Source: Metabacillus bambusae (GTDB lineage: Bacteria; Bacillota; Bacilli; Bacillales; Bacillaceae). From it: 64,000 nucleotides of DNA. Location of the stretch: positions 124,001 through 188,000 of the forward strand of contig NZ_JAGDEL010000002.1 in assembly GCF_017497975.1 (NCBI RefSeq), read 5' to 3'. The notes under the pieces were generated by a model that saw only the letters and a list, made by a program, of their open reading frames with translations, ran no database searches and was not told where the DNA came from. Shown one piece after another: positions 17,294 through 26,492 of this stretch; position 1 is the stretch's first letter, and every line of letters begins with the position of its first letter. The position numbers and the translations under genes are program-made.

Positions 17294-17866
17294 TATAAAC
17301 CTTTCCTTTGTGGCTTATTATTAAATGTAAAACTAGCAAACCTTTTTATTAATATAACGCTCTTAAGGATGAAATCAAAGAATAATCTTAAGGACCTGTA
17401 AAAAGAGTAAATTAAAATGTAAAACGAATACTTTTCATTTCAAAGCAACCGAGTTTACCTATATAGTAAATCATTTGAATCAACCATGGGATTCATAATT
17501 TGCAAAGGCTGTTTTCGAAAAACTTTGTTGCTATTTACATAGTAGTGCGGTGTGGTTGATTTCCGCTCCAATCAACCTAAAATAGTTTTTGTTTTTAAAA
17601 GCAACAATCACTTAGAAAAGAGCCTTTGCAAAAAAAACTAACGGATACAAAACGAGTAATGAAGAATTTCGTAATAGATCATTAATTCCTTCGAGTACAC
17701 ATGCCTATAAAACCCCATATGTAAAAGGAGCAATTTATTCTGTAAAACGACCATTGTATACGCATTTACAAAACGTTTTAATAAAAATAAGCAAATTCAT
17801 TAACATGTGTAATGGAAAACAGGAAAGAACGCATAACAATTTATCTAAAAGGATGGGGAGCCCGGA
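17294..17866. other. 573-bp intergenic region with a structured repeat
   Basis: Lies between the divergent kinase and short GH78-like genes. It contains the hairpin repeat at 17501-17630 and scattered GTAAAACG/ACAAAACG motifs near 17418, 17740 and 17769. No additional gene was found. Confidence 0.5.
17501..17630. repeat. hairpin repeat element, copy 1
   Basis: 130-bp element bounded by perfect 10-bp inverted ends TGCAAAGGCT and AGCCTTTGCA. The arms continue as an imperfect inverted repeat (GTTTTCGAAAAACTTTGTTGCT against AGCAACAATCACTTAG), and the core holds a second hairpin, GGTTGAT...ATCAACC. A related copy lies at 20613-20746. It has no coding capacity and resembles a non-autonomous MITE or BOX-like structured repeat. 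Confidence 0.75.
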
Positions 17867-19441
17867 ATGGCTGAAGCAATTCAAAAAGTAAAAAATCAAG
17901 TAATCATAAGAAATGAAGAATTTATTACTACTGCTGAAAAGTTAATGCCTAATCTAGAAAATGAAACCGTTAAACCTAAAAACTTGATAAAAATAGAGAA
18001 AGATCCCAATAAAATACATTGTTGGGGGACAAAAATCATTGAATCTGCTGAACAACTTCCTAGCAATGATTATGGTAAAGGCGATGAATTCATCCTTGAT
18101 TTTGGAACACATCTAGTTGGATATCTATCAATGAAGGTTATCCCTGTTGGAAGTCCTCCAGATGCTCCACTTCATCTTAAATTAACGTTCGGCGAAATGC
18201 CGGTCGAAATGGCTGAGCCATTCTCAGAATATAATGGTTGGATAAGTTCATCTTGGTTACAGGAAGAAATGCTTCATATTGATGTCATGCCTGGTCTTAT
18301 CGAATTGCCACGTCGTTACAGTTTTCGTTATTTAAAGATTGAGGTTTTGGATACATCACGTAAATATCGTGTAGCATTTGATGATGTTCAATGTCTTACA
18401 GTAACTTCGGGGGATTCATCTCGTGTGAAAGAATTGAATCATAAAGATACAATGTTAAATGAAATTGACAAAGTAAGTATCAAAACGTTGCAGGATTGTA
18501 TGCAAGAGGTGTTTGAGGACGGACCAAAGCGTGATCGTCGTTTATGGCTAGGGGATTTACGCTTACAGGCTCTTGCTAATTATGAGACCTTCCAAACGAA
18601 TGATTTAGTTAAACGATGCTTGTATTTATTTGCAGGCGTTCCAGATGATAATGGGAGAATTGCCGCTAATTTATTTATCGCCCCTTCACTTATTGCAGAT
18701 GATACGTATTTATTTGATTATTCATTGTTGTTCACAACAACTTTATTCGATTATTTTGAGGCAACTGAAGACCTTGAGACACTAACAGAGCTATGGCCTC
18801 TTGCCTATCGACAAGTTGAGCTTGCATTAGAGCGTTTGGATGAGCAAGGAATTGTTACAGACGATGAGACTTGGTGGTCATTTATCGATTGGCAAGAAAA
18901 ACTTAATAAGCAAGCTCCTTCACAAGCAATTTTGATTCACACATTGCGAAGAGCCATTAAATTGGCAGAAGTTCTCAAGAGCGATAAATTGACATTATTA
19001 GAACAAAAATTACAAGAAACTGTAGAGGCAACAATCACACACCTTTGGGATCAAGATAGCGGATTTTTTGTAAGTGGATCAGAGCGTCAGATTTCTTGGG
19101 CTAGCCAGATTTGGATGGTCCATGCTGAGGTCTTAGCGCCAGAAGATAACTGTAAGCTTATTAATCACTTGTTATCAACCAAGCCAGAGATTGGTCTTAC
19201 AACACCATATATGTATCATTATCTTGTGGAGGCCCTCATATTAGTTGGTGAAAAAGATCAAGCTATTACTCAACTTAAAGCATATTGGGGAGAAATGATT
19301 AATGACGGCGCTGATACGTTTTGGGAATTATACGATCCAGAGAACAAAAGCTTTTCACCATATGGTAGTTATTTAATTAATAGTTATTGTCATGCTTGGA
19401 GCTGTACTCCTACTTATTTAATTCGAAAGTATGGTCTATAA
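17867..19441 (+). CDS. short GH78-like (six-hairpin) glycosidase
   Basis: A 524-residue cytoplasmic protein that keeps one beta-sandwich and the (alpha/alpha)6 barrel of alpha-L-rhamnosidases but lacks the extra N-terminal domains of the 900-residue enzymes nearby. The acid motif reads DGPKRDRRLWLGD (from about residue 218): aligned with D-C-P-A-Y-E of the RhaB-GL1 type, the acid Glu is replaced by Asp. The base motif TFWELYD and the C-terminal YCHAWSCTPTYL are present. A GGGGAG ribosome site lies 6 nt before the ATG. It may cleave rhamnosides or another sugar. It is transcribed alone, convergent to an AraC regulator with which it shares a terminator. Confidence 0.8.
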   Translation: MAEAIQKVKNQVIIRNEEFITTAEKLMPNLENETVKPKNLIKIEKDPNKIHCWGTKIIESAEQLPSNDYGKGDEFILDFGTHLVGYLSMKVIPVGSPPDAPLHLKLTFGEMPVEMAEPFSEYNGWISSSWLQEEMLHIDVMPGLIELPRRYSFRYLKIEVLDTSRKYRVAFDDVQCLTVTSGDSSRVKELNHKDTMLNEIDKVSIKTLQDCMQEVFEDGPKRDRRLWLGDLRLQALANYETFQTNDLVKRCLYLFAGVPDDNGRIAANLFIAPSLIADDTYLFDYSLLFTTTLFDYFEATEDLETLTELWPLAYRQVELALERLDEQGIVTDDETWWSFIDWQEKLNKQAPSQAILIHTLRRAIKLAEVLKSDKLTLLEQKLQETVEATITHLWDQDSGFFVSGSERQISWASQIWMVHAEVLAPEDNCKLINHLLSTKPEIGLTTPYMYHYLVEALILVGEKDQAITQLKAYWGEMINDGADTFWELYDPENKSFSPYGSYLINSYCHAWSCTPTYLIRKYGL

Positions 19442-19443
19442 GC

Positions 19444-19482
19444 AAAATAACCTCGTACACTTCGTCTGTACGGGGTTATTTT
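19444..19482. terminator. bidirectional terminator
   Basis: 15-bp stem AAAATAACCTCGTAC (19444-19458) with GTACGGGGTTATTTT (19468-19482) containing one mismatch. It begins 3 nt after the GH78-like stop and overlaps the last codons of the convergent AraC gene, serving both. Confidence 0.8.
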
Positions 19483-20462
19483 AAATTTTTCCGAAATCGA
19501 CTTGGAGTTTCACCATAATGCTCCTTAAACTTACGATAAAAAAAGCTTAGACTATCATAGCCAACCTGATAGGCAACTTCATCTATACTTTTATCTGTAT
19601 CATTCAATAATGATGCAGCTTCAATCATTCGCTGTGTTTGCACGAGTTCGAGAAACGTTTTCCCTGTTCTTTCTTTTAGCATATTCCCCAGGTAATTCGC
19701 GTTAAAACTAAATGTTTCTGCCAAAGAGGTTAATGTACACTCTTTATAGTGCTGCTCAATATACTGCAAAATTTCAATAATATTTGTTTTCCTTGATGTT
19801 TTCGAAAGCTCGAAGTTCTTGTCTAACTGGTAAACGCGCATGAGTTCAGTAAACAGGATTGGCATGTAATAATTCACCATTTCCAGTGAGTAATCTTGCG
19901 GATCAAAATATTCACAAAGCATATTTCGAATGATAAATTGTAAATTTTCATTATCCTGAGAGTGAAATAAAAGATAGCGATCATGGCGTTGATTTTCAGA
20001 CACTGCATCTACAAGAAAGCTCGAAACAATCCCCTTGTTGCTAAGTTGTCCTAAAAAAGCCATCGAAAACGTTTCTTTTTTCATAATAATGTTAACTAAA
20101 ATATCATTTTCTCTTAGTGCAGGAAGACTGTGTGGTACATCCTTATCTAACAAACAAATCTGCCCCTGCGTCAGTTTAACTTTCTTTCCATTTAGGATTT
20201 GATGACATTCTCCTGAATACACATAGTTCATTTCGATAAACGTGTGCATATGTAGGGGCATTTCAGCAAAACGGTGGTGTTTACTAATGTAAATTGGTCC
20301 TTTATTAAAGAAATATTTCTCTTGTAAACGGGGGATTGAACTATCGCTTTCAACGATTAGTTCATTTCCATCATAATCATTTACATTTTCATGTGTGATG
20401 ATTTGTATTTTTTCAATATCATCGAGTTTACGCAGGTATTGATCTAATTGTTGATGGTTCAT
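19476..20462 (-). CDS. AraC-family regulator with cupin sensor
   Basis: About 328 residues. An N-terminal cupin domain (HHRFAEMPLHMHTFIEMNYV) that binds a sugar-like ligand is followed by two helix-turn-helices (LTSLAETFSFNANYLGNMLKE and IDEVAYQVGYDSLSFFYRKFKEHYG). The longest frame starts at 20501, but AGGAG lies inside it, 7 nt before the ATG at 20462, so the shorter protein is preferred. It probably regulates the convergent GH78-like gene or the DUF4038 operon nearby (inference from position). Confidence 0.88.
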   Translation of the reverse strand: MNHQQLDQYLRKLDDIEKIQIITHENVNDYDGNELIVESDSSIPRLQEKYFFNKGPIYISKHHRFAEMPLHMHTFIEMNYVYSGECHQILNGKKVKLTQGQICLLDKDVPHSLPALRENDILVNIIMKKETFSMAFLGQLSNKGIVSSFLVDAVSENQRHDRYLLFHSQDNENLQFIIRNMLCEYFDPQDYSLEMVNYYMPILFTELMRVYQLDKNFELSKTSRKTNIIEILQYIEQHYKECTLTSLAETFSFNANYLGNMLKERTGKTFLELVQTQRMIEAASLLNDTDKSIDEVAYQVGYDSLSFFYRKFKEHYGETPSRFRKNLK

Positions 20463-20546
20463 TTGGACACTCCTGGTTTGTTGAAACTGATTTATTTTCA
20501 TTTTATTCTATTTACTATTTTCTTTCAAAGTAGTTAGATTGTTAAG

Positions 20547-20592
20547 AAAGTCAATAACTCTTCTGAAGCATTCCAGAAGAGTTATTGACTTT
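20547..20592. terminator. hairpin terminator upstream of the AraC gene
   Basis: 19-bp stem AAAGTCAATAACTCTTCTG (20547-20565) with CAGAAGAGTTATTGACTTT (20574-20592) and an 8-nt loop. T-rich on both sides. It insulates the AraC gene from transcription coming from the DUF4038 operon. Confidence 0.75.
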
Positions 20593-20612
20593 TTCATATC
20601 TATAGTGTTTTT

Positions 20613-20746
20613 TATATTTTGGCTGTTTTCGCAAACTTTGTTGCTATTTATCTAGTAGTGCGGTGTGGTTGATTTCCGTTCCAATCAACCTGAATTAGTT
20701 TTAGTCTTACAAGCAACAACCTTTTAGAAAAGTGCCTATATTTTAA
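20613..20746. repeat. hairpin repeat element, copy 2
   Basis: About 80 percent identical by eye to the element at 17501-17630. It shares the outer arms (GGCTGTTTTC and TTAGAAAAGTGCCT), TTTGTTGCTATTTA, and the core AGTAGTGCGGTGTGGTTGAT with its ATCAACC partner. The ends are less perfect, suggesting an older copy. Confidence 0.7.
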
Positions 20747-20845
20747 ACAAGTACATGGATATAATGATAAGACACTAAGCTTAACACCGTTTCAATTCTA
20801 AATATACTAGTGAGCTAGGGCTAAAATATATCCCCTGCTTTCTCG

Positions 20846-21005
20846 AAATTATAAAATTCTTGAACTGTGGATAAGCACACAACATCCAGCTCCAGCGCAT
20901 AGCCCTTCGAGGTCATAAGCTAATTTAGAATTGAAGGCAAAGAACGCCTTCTATTCTAAATCATCTTATTTGCCTTAGGTGATCAAGGCGCTTGCACTTT
21001 TGTTC
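20846..21005 (-). repeat. 160-bp dispersed repeat, copy A
   Basis: Reverse-complement copy of the repeat at 53266-53426, about 93 percent identical by eye. Typical parts are AAGTGCAAGCGCCTTGATCA, an internal hairpin around GAAGGCGTTCTTTGCCTTC, GCGCTGGAGCTGGATG and the tail TTATCCACAG. Non-coding, placed just past a gene end. Confidence 0.8.
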
Positions 21006-21028
21006 TTATCTATTAAATGTACCTTCCA

Positions 21029-22510
21029 TTATTTCTTTGTAATTCTTAATCCCATATATGGCTTACCAGGCAACTCAATTTTGCTAGTGTCTGTATAACT
21101 TCCATCTAGAGGTGTTATTGTCATATCCCATGTATCAATCAGTTCAATTTTGTAACGATTTCCTTTTGGGAGTGGTAGTATTTTAAACGATGGTCTACTT
21201 TGTCCGAAGTATACTAGCATATATTCGTCTCCAATTGCTCCTGCTGCTACATCCCAGCTGAAATCAATTGGATTTAATCGTTTAGCAGGTCCTTCTTCTA
21301 AAATCCTTCGTAAAAAGGCAATTCGCTTTGGACTCTCACCATGTAATTCTCCGCCATGAGACCACCAAATAACTCCTTCTGGATGCATATAGGTTTCTCC
21401 ATGTGTTACATATCCACCGCGACATACACCTTCCCAGAACAATTCAACCATTTTTTCAGCTGTTATATTCCCCCACCCATGATTAATATTTCCCTCATAG
21501 CGACATTCATCATTAATGATTGGTTTACGATAACCCTCACGCCATTCCTTAATAAAATACATGTCATGATGCTGTATACTTGCATGAGTCACCCATGGCT
21601 TGTTATGGTCATACCAATGATTATTGCTACGATAGTGGATAGTTGGATTTTGCCAATTATGTATTGACCTTAGATGCTGTGATGGGTCTTTCTCCTGAAC
21701 AATTTTAAAGAAACGGTCCCAGTCATGCATGTTTTTACTCTTAATCAAATCAAATTCATTAGCAAAAGACCACCACACATTACGGAATGAAGCTAACCTT
21801 GCTACTAAATAGGATAAATAACGATCATCTGCTTCCTCCCCCATATTGGAGAAACCCCAACGATCGTAAGGATGGAAAATAATTAAATCTACTTCAATAC
21901 CAAGTTCATTCAAATCATCAATTTGTTTTTCAAGCCTATTAAAGAAATTAGGGTTAAACGTGGTGAAATCAAATCCTTCTTCCTTTGAACCTACATAAGC
22001 AAAATCAACAGGTTCATGAAGGTTATAATCATAATGCTTTGGAAAAACACACATACGTATTTTATTAAATGGTGCATTTTTAAGAGATTCTAATGTTTGT
22101 TTTTCAAGTTTCTCTCCTTGATGATTCCATGCATAAGCTGTTGTCCCAAATGGATAAAAAGGTTTTCCATCTGCGTATTGGAAATGAGTTTGTTCAGTGA
22201 CTTGTACGGGCCCGTGATTATTCTCCTTAGGAGTCGTACAGGTAAATGAACCACTAATATCATTCAAAGAAGAATGATTACTTATTGTAGTAAATTTCCA
22301 CTCTCCTAGAGTATCAGGCATAAAACGAATGCGGTATTTCCCATTTCCATCATAAAATCCATCAGCTTCTACTGTTCTGTTCCTGTATGTAAAAGCTCCT
22401 GTAATCTCAATATCGGCAAATGGATTCCCATTAGCTGGACCTTCTAGTTCTAGTTCAATTTCAAACCGCCCCCAACGCTCTACATTCGCATTCCACTTTT
22501 TATTATTCAT
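21029..22510 (-). CDS. DUF5060/DUF4038 (apiosidase-like) glycoside hydrolase
   Basis: 493-residue cytoplasmic hydrolase without signal peptide. The N-terminal DUF5060 beta-sandwich (about 1-80: VERWGRFEIELELEGPA, GRFEIEL, DGNGKYRIRFMPDTLGEWKF) precedes a TIM-barrel of the DUF4038 apiosidase-like family (FYPFGTTAYAW, FNKIRMCVFPKHYDY, WWSFANEFDL with the acid Glu, NDECRYEG with the likely nucleophile Glu) and a DUF5605-like C-terminal strand domain. Relatives include GH140 apiosidase. It is last in an operon behind a CUT1 importer, so it should hydrolyse what that importer brings in. Exact sugar is inference. Confidence 0.82.
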   Translation of the reverse strand: MNNKKWNANVERWGRFEIELELEGPANGNPFADIEITGAFTYRNRTVEADGFYDGNGKYRIRFMPDTLGEWKFTTISNHSSLNDISGSFTCTTPKENNHGPVQVTEQTHFQYADGKPFYPFGTTAYAWNHQGEKLEKQTLESLKNAPFNKIRMCVFPKHYDYNLHEPVDFAYVGSKEEGFDFTTFNPNFFNRLEKQIDDLNELGIEVDLIIFHPYDRWGFSNMGEEADDRYLSYLVARLASFRNVWWSFANEFDLIKSKNMHDWDRFFKIVQEKDPSQHLRSIHNWQNPTIHYRSNNHWYDHNKPWVTHASIQHHDMYFIKEWREGYRKPIINDECRYEGNINHGWGNITAEKMVELFWEGVCRGGYVTHGETYMHPEGVIWWSHGGELHGESPKRIAFLRRILEEGPAKRLNPIDFSWDVAAGAIGDEYMLVYFGQSRPSFKILPLPKGNRYKIELIDTWDMTITPLDGSYTDTSKIELPGKPYMGLRITKK

Positions 22511-22548
22511 AATATCCTCCTAGACTACTAGTTTGCTATAGTTAGAAA

Positions 22549-22582
22549 AAGGAACAGCCACTAAGCTAAGTGAATGTTCCTT
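22549..22582 (-). terminator. attenuating terminator before the DUF4038 gene
   Basis: On the minus strand AAGGAACA pairs with TGTTCCTT with an inner CACT/AGTG pair, followed by a T-run. It sits between the binding-protein stop and the hydrolase start, so it would reduce but not stop hydrolase expression unless there is a separate promoter. Confidence 0.6.
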
Positions 22583-22601
22583 ATCATCTACTTACACTAA
22601 A

Positions 22602-23867
22602 TTATTTTAATTCTTCCGCAGACTTCTGCAAAAATTCAGCAGCATCCTTAGGTGAGAATTCACCAGTAATTACGTTATCTTGCGCTTCAAAAAACTTTAC
22701 GACCATTTCTTGTGGTAATGCTTGGTCAGTAATAACAAACGCTCCGTTATTAAAAGCCTCTACTAATTTAGGTGCATTAGGTAGATTCTCAGGGACCTCA
22801 ACACCAGCTGCAGCTACTGGGAATTGTACGATGTCTTTATGCTTTTCTATTACTTCCTTGGATGTTGCATATAAAGCAAACTCAATTGCAGCATCTTGTT
22901 GTTCTTTCTTTGCATCACCTTTTATTTGAAGCATCTCAACAAAGCTTGATGTTCTTAAAGGCTCTTGTTCAGTCGGGAAAGTAAACACTCCAATTTTTTC
23001 TAAATCGAACTCATCCTCTGTAGCAGTTGTGTCAAACCATGGTCCTTCTAAAATCATAGCTGCATCACCACTATAGAATGGCATCTTTGCCTCGTTAGGA
23101 TCTGATGTGATAAATCCTGTTGGAAAATAGCCTTTATCTTCCCACTCTTTCAATTTTGCGTATGTCTTCTCAACAGCTGGATTATCCCAAGACTCTTCAA
23201 GATTGATTAATTTATCCTTTAATTCTGGTCCAGCGTAATGCTCTAGAACAATTTCAGTAAACCTCATTGTATGCCAACCAAACTTCCCTCCAACAGAAAC
23301 AGGTGTTATATTATTTTCTTTTAATTTAGCCATTACAGCTTCAAATTCCTCAAATGTTTTAGGAACTTTAATTCCTAACTCATCAAAAATATCTTTTCTA
23401 TAAAAAATACCTAAAGCAGCTAGCTTTGTTGGTACACCTGTAATTTGATCTTCATACTTTGTTAATTCGATTGCTTTCTCTAAGTATAATTCATTCCATT
23501 TACCAGCCTCAGCATGCTCCGTCAAATCTAGTGTCAATCCATTTTCAGGATAAAATGAGCCTAGAGATCCCCCCCAGTTAAACCAAATATGTGGAAGCGT
23601 ATCTGAAGATGAAGCTACTTTTAATCCCTCTTTATGCGCATCAACAGTTCTAGTAGACATATTTATATCAATGTCAGCATGCTCTTTTTCAAACTCCTCA
23701 ATAATTGGCTCATATATTGATTTATGATTATCAAGAGCCCAAAACTCTACAATAGTCTTATCACTGGATTCATTACCGCTAGCGCTTTCATTCTCATTAG
23801 AGCTACATGCACTTAAGATTGACAAAACTAACACTGTGATAATTGTAAGTGAAAATAATCTTTTCAA
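22602..23867 (-). CDS. ABC transporter sugar-binding lipoprotein
   Basis: 421-residue family 1 solute-binding protein. The signal peptide ends LSAC with lipid-attachment C21. Fold motifs include LPHIWFNWGGSLGSF and YRKDIFDELGIKVPKTFEEF. Third gene of the importer operon (MalF-like, MalG-like, binding protein, hydrolase). Likely ligand: the oligosaccharide cut by the DUF4038 enzyme. Confidence 0.92.
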   Translation of the reverse strand: MKRLFSLTIITVLVLSILSACSSNENESASGNESSDKTIVEFWALDNHKSIYEPIIEEFEKEHADIDINMSTRTVDAHKEGLKVASSSDTLPHIWFNWGGSLGSFYPENGLTLDLTEHAEAGKWNELYLEKAIELTKYEDQITGVPTKLAALGIFYRKDIFDELGIKVPKTFEEFEAVMAKLKENNITPVSVGGKFGWHTMRFTEIVLEHYAGPELKDKLINLEESWDNPAVEKTYAKLKEWEDKGYFPTGFITSDPNEAKMPFYSGDAAMILEGPWFDTTATEDEFDLEKIGVFTFPTEQEPLRTSSFVEMLQIKGDAKKEQQDAAIEFALYATSKEVIEKHKDIVQFPVAAAGVEVPENLPNAPKLVEAFNNGAFVITDQALPQEMVVKFFEAQDNVITGEFSPKDAAEFLQKSAEELK

Positions 23868-24017
23868 ATGAATCTCCCCCTGTTTAATTTATATAAATTC
23901 TAGGAAAAATAATTAAGAACTATCTCCTCTCCTAAAATATATCTATTAAAAGTAATAGAATACGCGGTTTAAAACCTATATTCTGTTACGATTAAACCCT
24001 AATATAGTAAACTCATA

Positions 24018-24845
24018 CTAACCTTTAACTGCACCACCGAATCCATTAACAAAATGTTTTTGGAAGATAATATACACCAGAAGCACTGGTAGTACCGATA
24101 ATAGAACTCCTGACATCATTAATGGATAATTTGTCGAGTGCTCACCCTTGAATGACATAATTCCTGTTGTGATTGTCTTAAGTTCATCTGATGTCAAAAA
24201 TATTTGTGCTAGCAAGAATTCATTCCATGTTGCTAAAAAGTCTAAAATGATCAATGTTGATATTGCTGGTAGTGCTACTGGTAAAATGATTCTAATAAAT
24301 AAGAATAAATCACTACAGCCATCAATTCTAGCTGACTCATCCAATTCTCTTGGGATCCCCTTAAAGAACCCGTATAGTATTAATGTAGCCATTGGAATTC
24401 CAAATCCTATATAGATAAAAATCAATCCTACATGTGTGTCCATTAAATTCACTTTATTTAACATAATAACTAACGGAACTAAGCAGGCCTGGAATGGAAT
24501 CGTCATCCCAAGAATGATAAATAAATACACAGGCTTTTCCCACTTGAAATTCAGTCGAGTTAACCCAAACGCTGCAAGTGAAGCTACAAATATCCCTAAG
24601 GGAACTTTTATGAGAGAAATGATAAGACTGTTCTTCATATACATTCCTAAATTGCCTTGATTCCACGCCTCAACAAAATTTCCCCACTGATATTCCTTTG
24701 GTAAAGCAAATAAGGAATTACTAAATAAATCTCCAGGTGACTTTAGGGAAGTGAAGATAAGAAAGAAAACGGGTATTAACCAGACCAAAGCAAATGAAGT
24801 TATGAAAATGTAAAATAAAAGTTTAGATAGTTTCATATTTTTCAC
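24018..24845 (-). CDS. CUT1 sugar ABC transporter permease (MalG-like)
   Basis: 275 residues, six membrane segments. The EAA loop is ELDESARIDGCSDLFLFIRIILPVALPA. It starts 8 nt after the upstream permease stop. The 150-bp gap to the binding-protein gene has an imperfect hairpin at about 23957-23983 that could be a processing site. Confidence 0.9.
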   Translation of the reverse strand: MKNMKLSKLLFYIFITSFALVWLIPVFFLIFTSLKSPGDLFSNSLFALPKEYQWGNFVEAWNQGNLGMYMKNSLIISLIKVPLGIFVASLAAFGLTRLNFKWEKPVYLFIILGMTIPFQACLVPLVIMLNKVNLMDTHVGLIFIYIGFGIPMATLILYGFFKGIPRELDESARIDGCSDLFLFIRIILPVALPAISTLIILDFLATWNEFLLAQIFLTSDELKTITTGIMSFKGEHSTNYPLMMSGVLLSVLPVLLVYIIFQKHFVNGFGGAVKG

Positions 24846-24853
24846 ACTCCCTC

Positions 24854-25789
24854 TTAAACATGAGATTTCTTACCCTGCCATAAAATATAAGGAACAGCAA
24901 TTATCATAACTAAGAATAGTAGAACCATTGAAATAGCAGACCCAGTGCCGATATTATTTAATGTAAATCCTTGATAATACATCCATGAAGCTAATACTTG
25001 TGTACTATGAGCTGGGCCACCACCGGTCATGGCGTATATAATGTCAAAAACTCGCATTGAATAAAATAACGTAGTTGCAAAAACAATAATAAATGTTTCA
25101 CGTAGAAGCGGTAATGTTATGTTATAAAAAGCTTGGAAGCTATTCGCTCCATCCACTTTTGCAGCTTCAAAAGGTTCTTGGGACATTGATTGTAATCCTG
25201 CTAGGAATATAACCATTGAACTTCCGACATGTTGCCAAGTTGCGGCAACAAACACTGCATATAAGGCTATTTTGGGATCTGCTAGCCAAGCTACACTTTC
25301 AATACCCAATTTGTTAAGTACTTCATTAATTAACCCCATATTCGGGTGGTAAATCCACACCCAGATAATCGCAACAACAATATTTGATAGAATAAAGGGT
25401 AAGTAGAAAACAGCTCTAAATATTGCTCTTCCTTTAAAACTTTTATTCAACAATAATGCTAGTATTAGAGCAAATCCCATGCTAAACACTAATGATAATA
25501 CTGTCCAAATTACATTATTTTTTAAACCTTTTGAGAAGACGGTATCATTGAAGAACAAGTTAACATAATTTCCAATTCCAACAAATACCTTCTCAGCTGA
25601 AACTCCATTCCATTCAAACAAACTTAGATAGAATGTGTAAAAGGTAGGTATTACAATTACTAGTAAATAAATAACAAGGGCAGGTGCCATAAAAAGAAGC
25701 GGCTTCAGTTGCTTCTTTAATTGTGTTCTTTTTACCATTTTAGCCGTATTGATCGTAATCTTTTGTTCAGTTATTAATTCTTGTTTCAT
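24854..25789 (-). CDS. CUT1 sugar ABC transporter permease (MalF-like)
   Basis: 311 residues. The EAA loop is EPFEAAKVDGANSFQAFYNITLPLLRE, and MTGGGPAHST marks the MalF type. First gene of its operon, with a GGGGAGG ribosome site. A one-mismatch cre box (25898-25913) and a GTTTAGTTGACT motif (25834-25845) lie upstream. No ATPase gene is adjacent. Confidence 0.9.
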   Translation of the reverse strand: MKQELITEQKITINTAKMVKRTQLKKQLKPLLFMAPALVIYLLVIVIPTFYTFYLSLFEWNGVSAEKVFVGIGNYVNLFFNDTVFSKGLKNNVIWTVLSLVFSMGFALILALLLNKSFKGRAIFRAVFYLPFILSNIVVAIIWVWIYHPNMGLINEVLNKLGIESVAWLADPKIALYAVFVAATWQHVGSSMVIFLAGLQSMSQEPFEAAKVDGANSFQAFYNITLPLLRETFIIVFATTLFYSMRVFDIIYAMTGGGPAHSTQVLASWMYYQGFTLNNIGTGSAISMVLLFLVMIIAVPYILWQGKKSHV

Positions 25790-25897
25790 TTTTCCTCCCC
25801 CTTATCACTATAATTAATCATTTCTTAAGATAAGTTTAGTTGACTTTAAGACTTCCCTCCAATTCCATAATTGGTTGTAAACTCTAGTACAAAATTA

Positions 25898-25913
25898 ATA
25901 TAAACGCTTACAA
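25898..25913. promoter_or_regulatory. candidate cre (CcpA) site
   Basis: ATATAAACGCTTACAA, one mismatch to the cre consensus on either strand, about 110 bp before the MalF-like start at 25789. Indicates carbon catabolite control of the importer/DUF4038 operon. Confidence 0.6.
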
Positions 25914-26142
25914 AATTAGAGTGGAAAAAATTTCACTTCCTGATTTTTTAGTAATTTCATAAACTTTTTTATAAACTATCACTGTATTTATTTAGATTAT
26001 ATATTAAACAAACCGACTCAGTCAATTGAATTTTCTGATTTTTTTTAGTTCATATACTCCCTTTTAATCATAACCAACTAGATATTTTCACTATTAAAGG
26101 CCAATAAATCTTATTAAACATTATGTTTTCACTGATTTTAAC

Positions 26143-26183
26143 TAGTTTAGTTAGTTAACTAAACTAACTTCAACTAACTAAAC
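26143..26183. promoter_or_regulatory. inverted and direct AACTAAAC-type motifs
   Basis: TAGTTTAGTT (26143-26152) and AACTAAACTA (26157-26166) are perfect 10-bp inverted arms around 4 nt; a further AACTAACTAAAC follows at 26172-26183. The same motif recurs near the nucleoside hydrolase promoter and around the LacI gene at 36742, so it may be that regulator's operator. Confidence 0.5.
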
Positions 26184-26423
26184 ACCTAATTAAGCACCTC
26201 TCCTATTACTTTATATGTATTTGTTAAAAAGTACTATCTTATAGAATGTTCTCATAGCTATTCTTAATACGTTTATTAGTTAAAAATCCTATTATTACAG
26301 TAATTTAAATCTCCTTAAAAGCTAAATCTACTTTTTTCTGGAATAAAAGTTGACTTATTTTTAAAAACTATTGCATTTTAGTAGTAAAACTAAAAAATTG
26401 TTCGTTTTAACTAAACTTTTTTA

Positions 26424-26452
26424 TTGAATACGCTACCAATAACTGCTATTAT
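26424..26452 (+). promoter_or_regulatory. promoter of the nucleoside hydrolase gene
   Basis: TTGAAT (26424-26429), 17-bp spacer, TATTAT (26447-26452) preceded by TGC (extended -10). An AACTAAAC motif (26410-26417) lies directly upstream of the -35 box. Confidence 0.6.
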
Positions 26453-26492
26453 TTATTTATAACAATATTAATCACAGTTATTAGGGGGTTCT

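Larger units (their letters stand above)
20502..21028. other. intergenic region with terminator and two repeats
   Basis: Contains a strong hairpin terminator (20547-20592), hairpin-repeat copy 2 (20613-20746) and one copy of the 160-bp repeat (20846-21005). No gene seen. The 3' end of the DUF4038 mRNA must lie here. Confidence 0.55.
25790..26492. other. 703-bp divergent regulatory region
   Basis: Very AT-rich region between the importer operon and the nucleoside hydrolase gene. It holds a cre box, several copies of an AACTAAAC/GTTTAGTT motif including a large inverted repeat (26143-26166), and the hydrolase promoter (26424-26452). No convincing reading frame. Confidence 0.6.

Noticed and set aside
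17761-17785. cre site upstream of the short GH78-like gene (ACAAAACGTTTTAAT)
   Set aside because: Three or more mismatches to the consensus, including the important outer TG/CA pairs.
20846-21005. CRISPR-like repeat
   Set aside because: Only one unit per location and no spacers; the three copies are dispersed intergenic repeats.
21356-21667. Reading frames on the opposite strand of long genes (this one and many others, for example 2126-2338, 49160-49573, 59403-59726)
   Set aside because: They lie wholly inside well-supported genes, show no domain motifs and lack ribosome sites.
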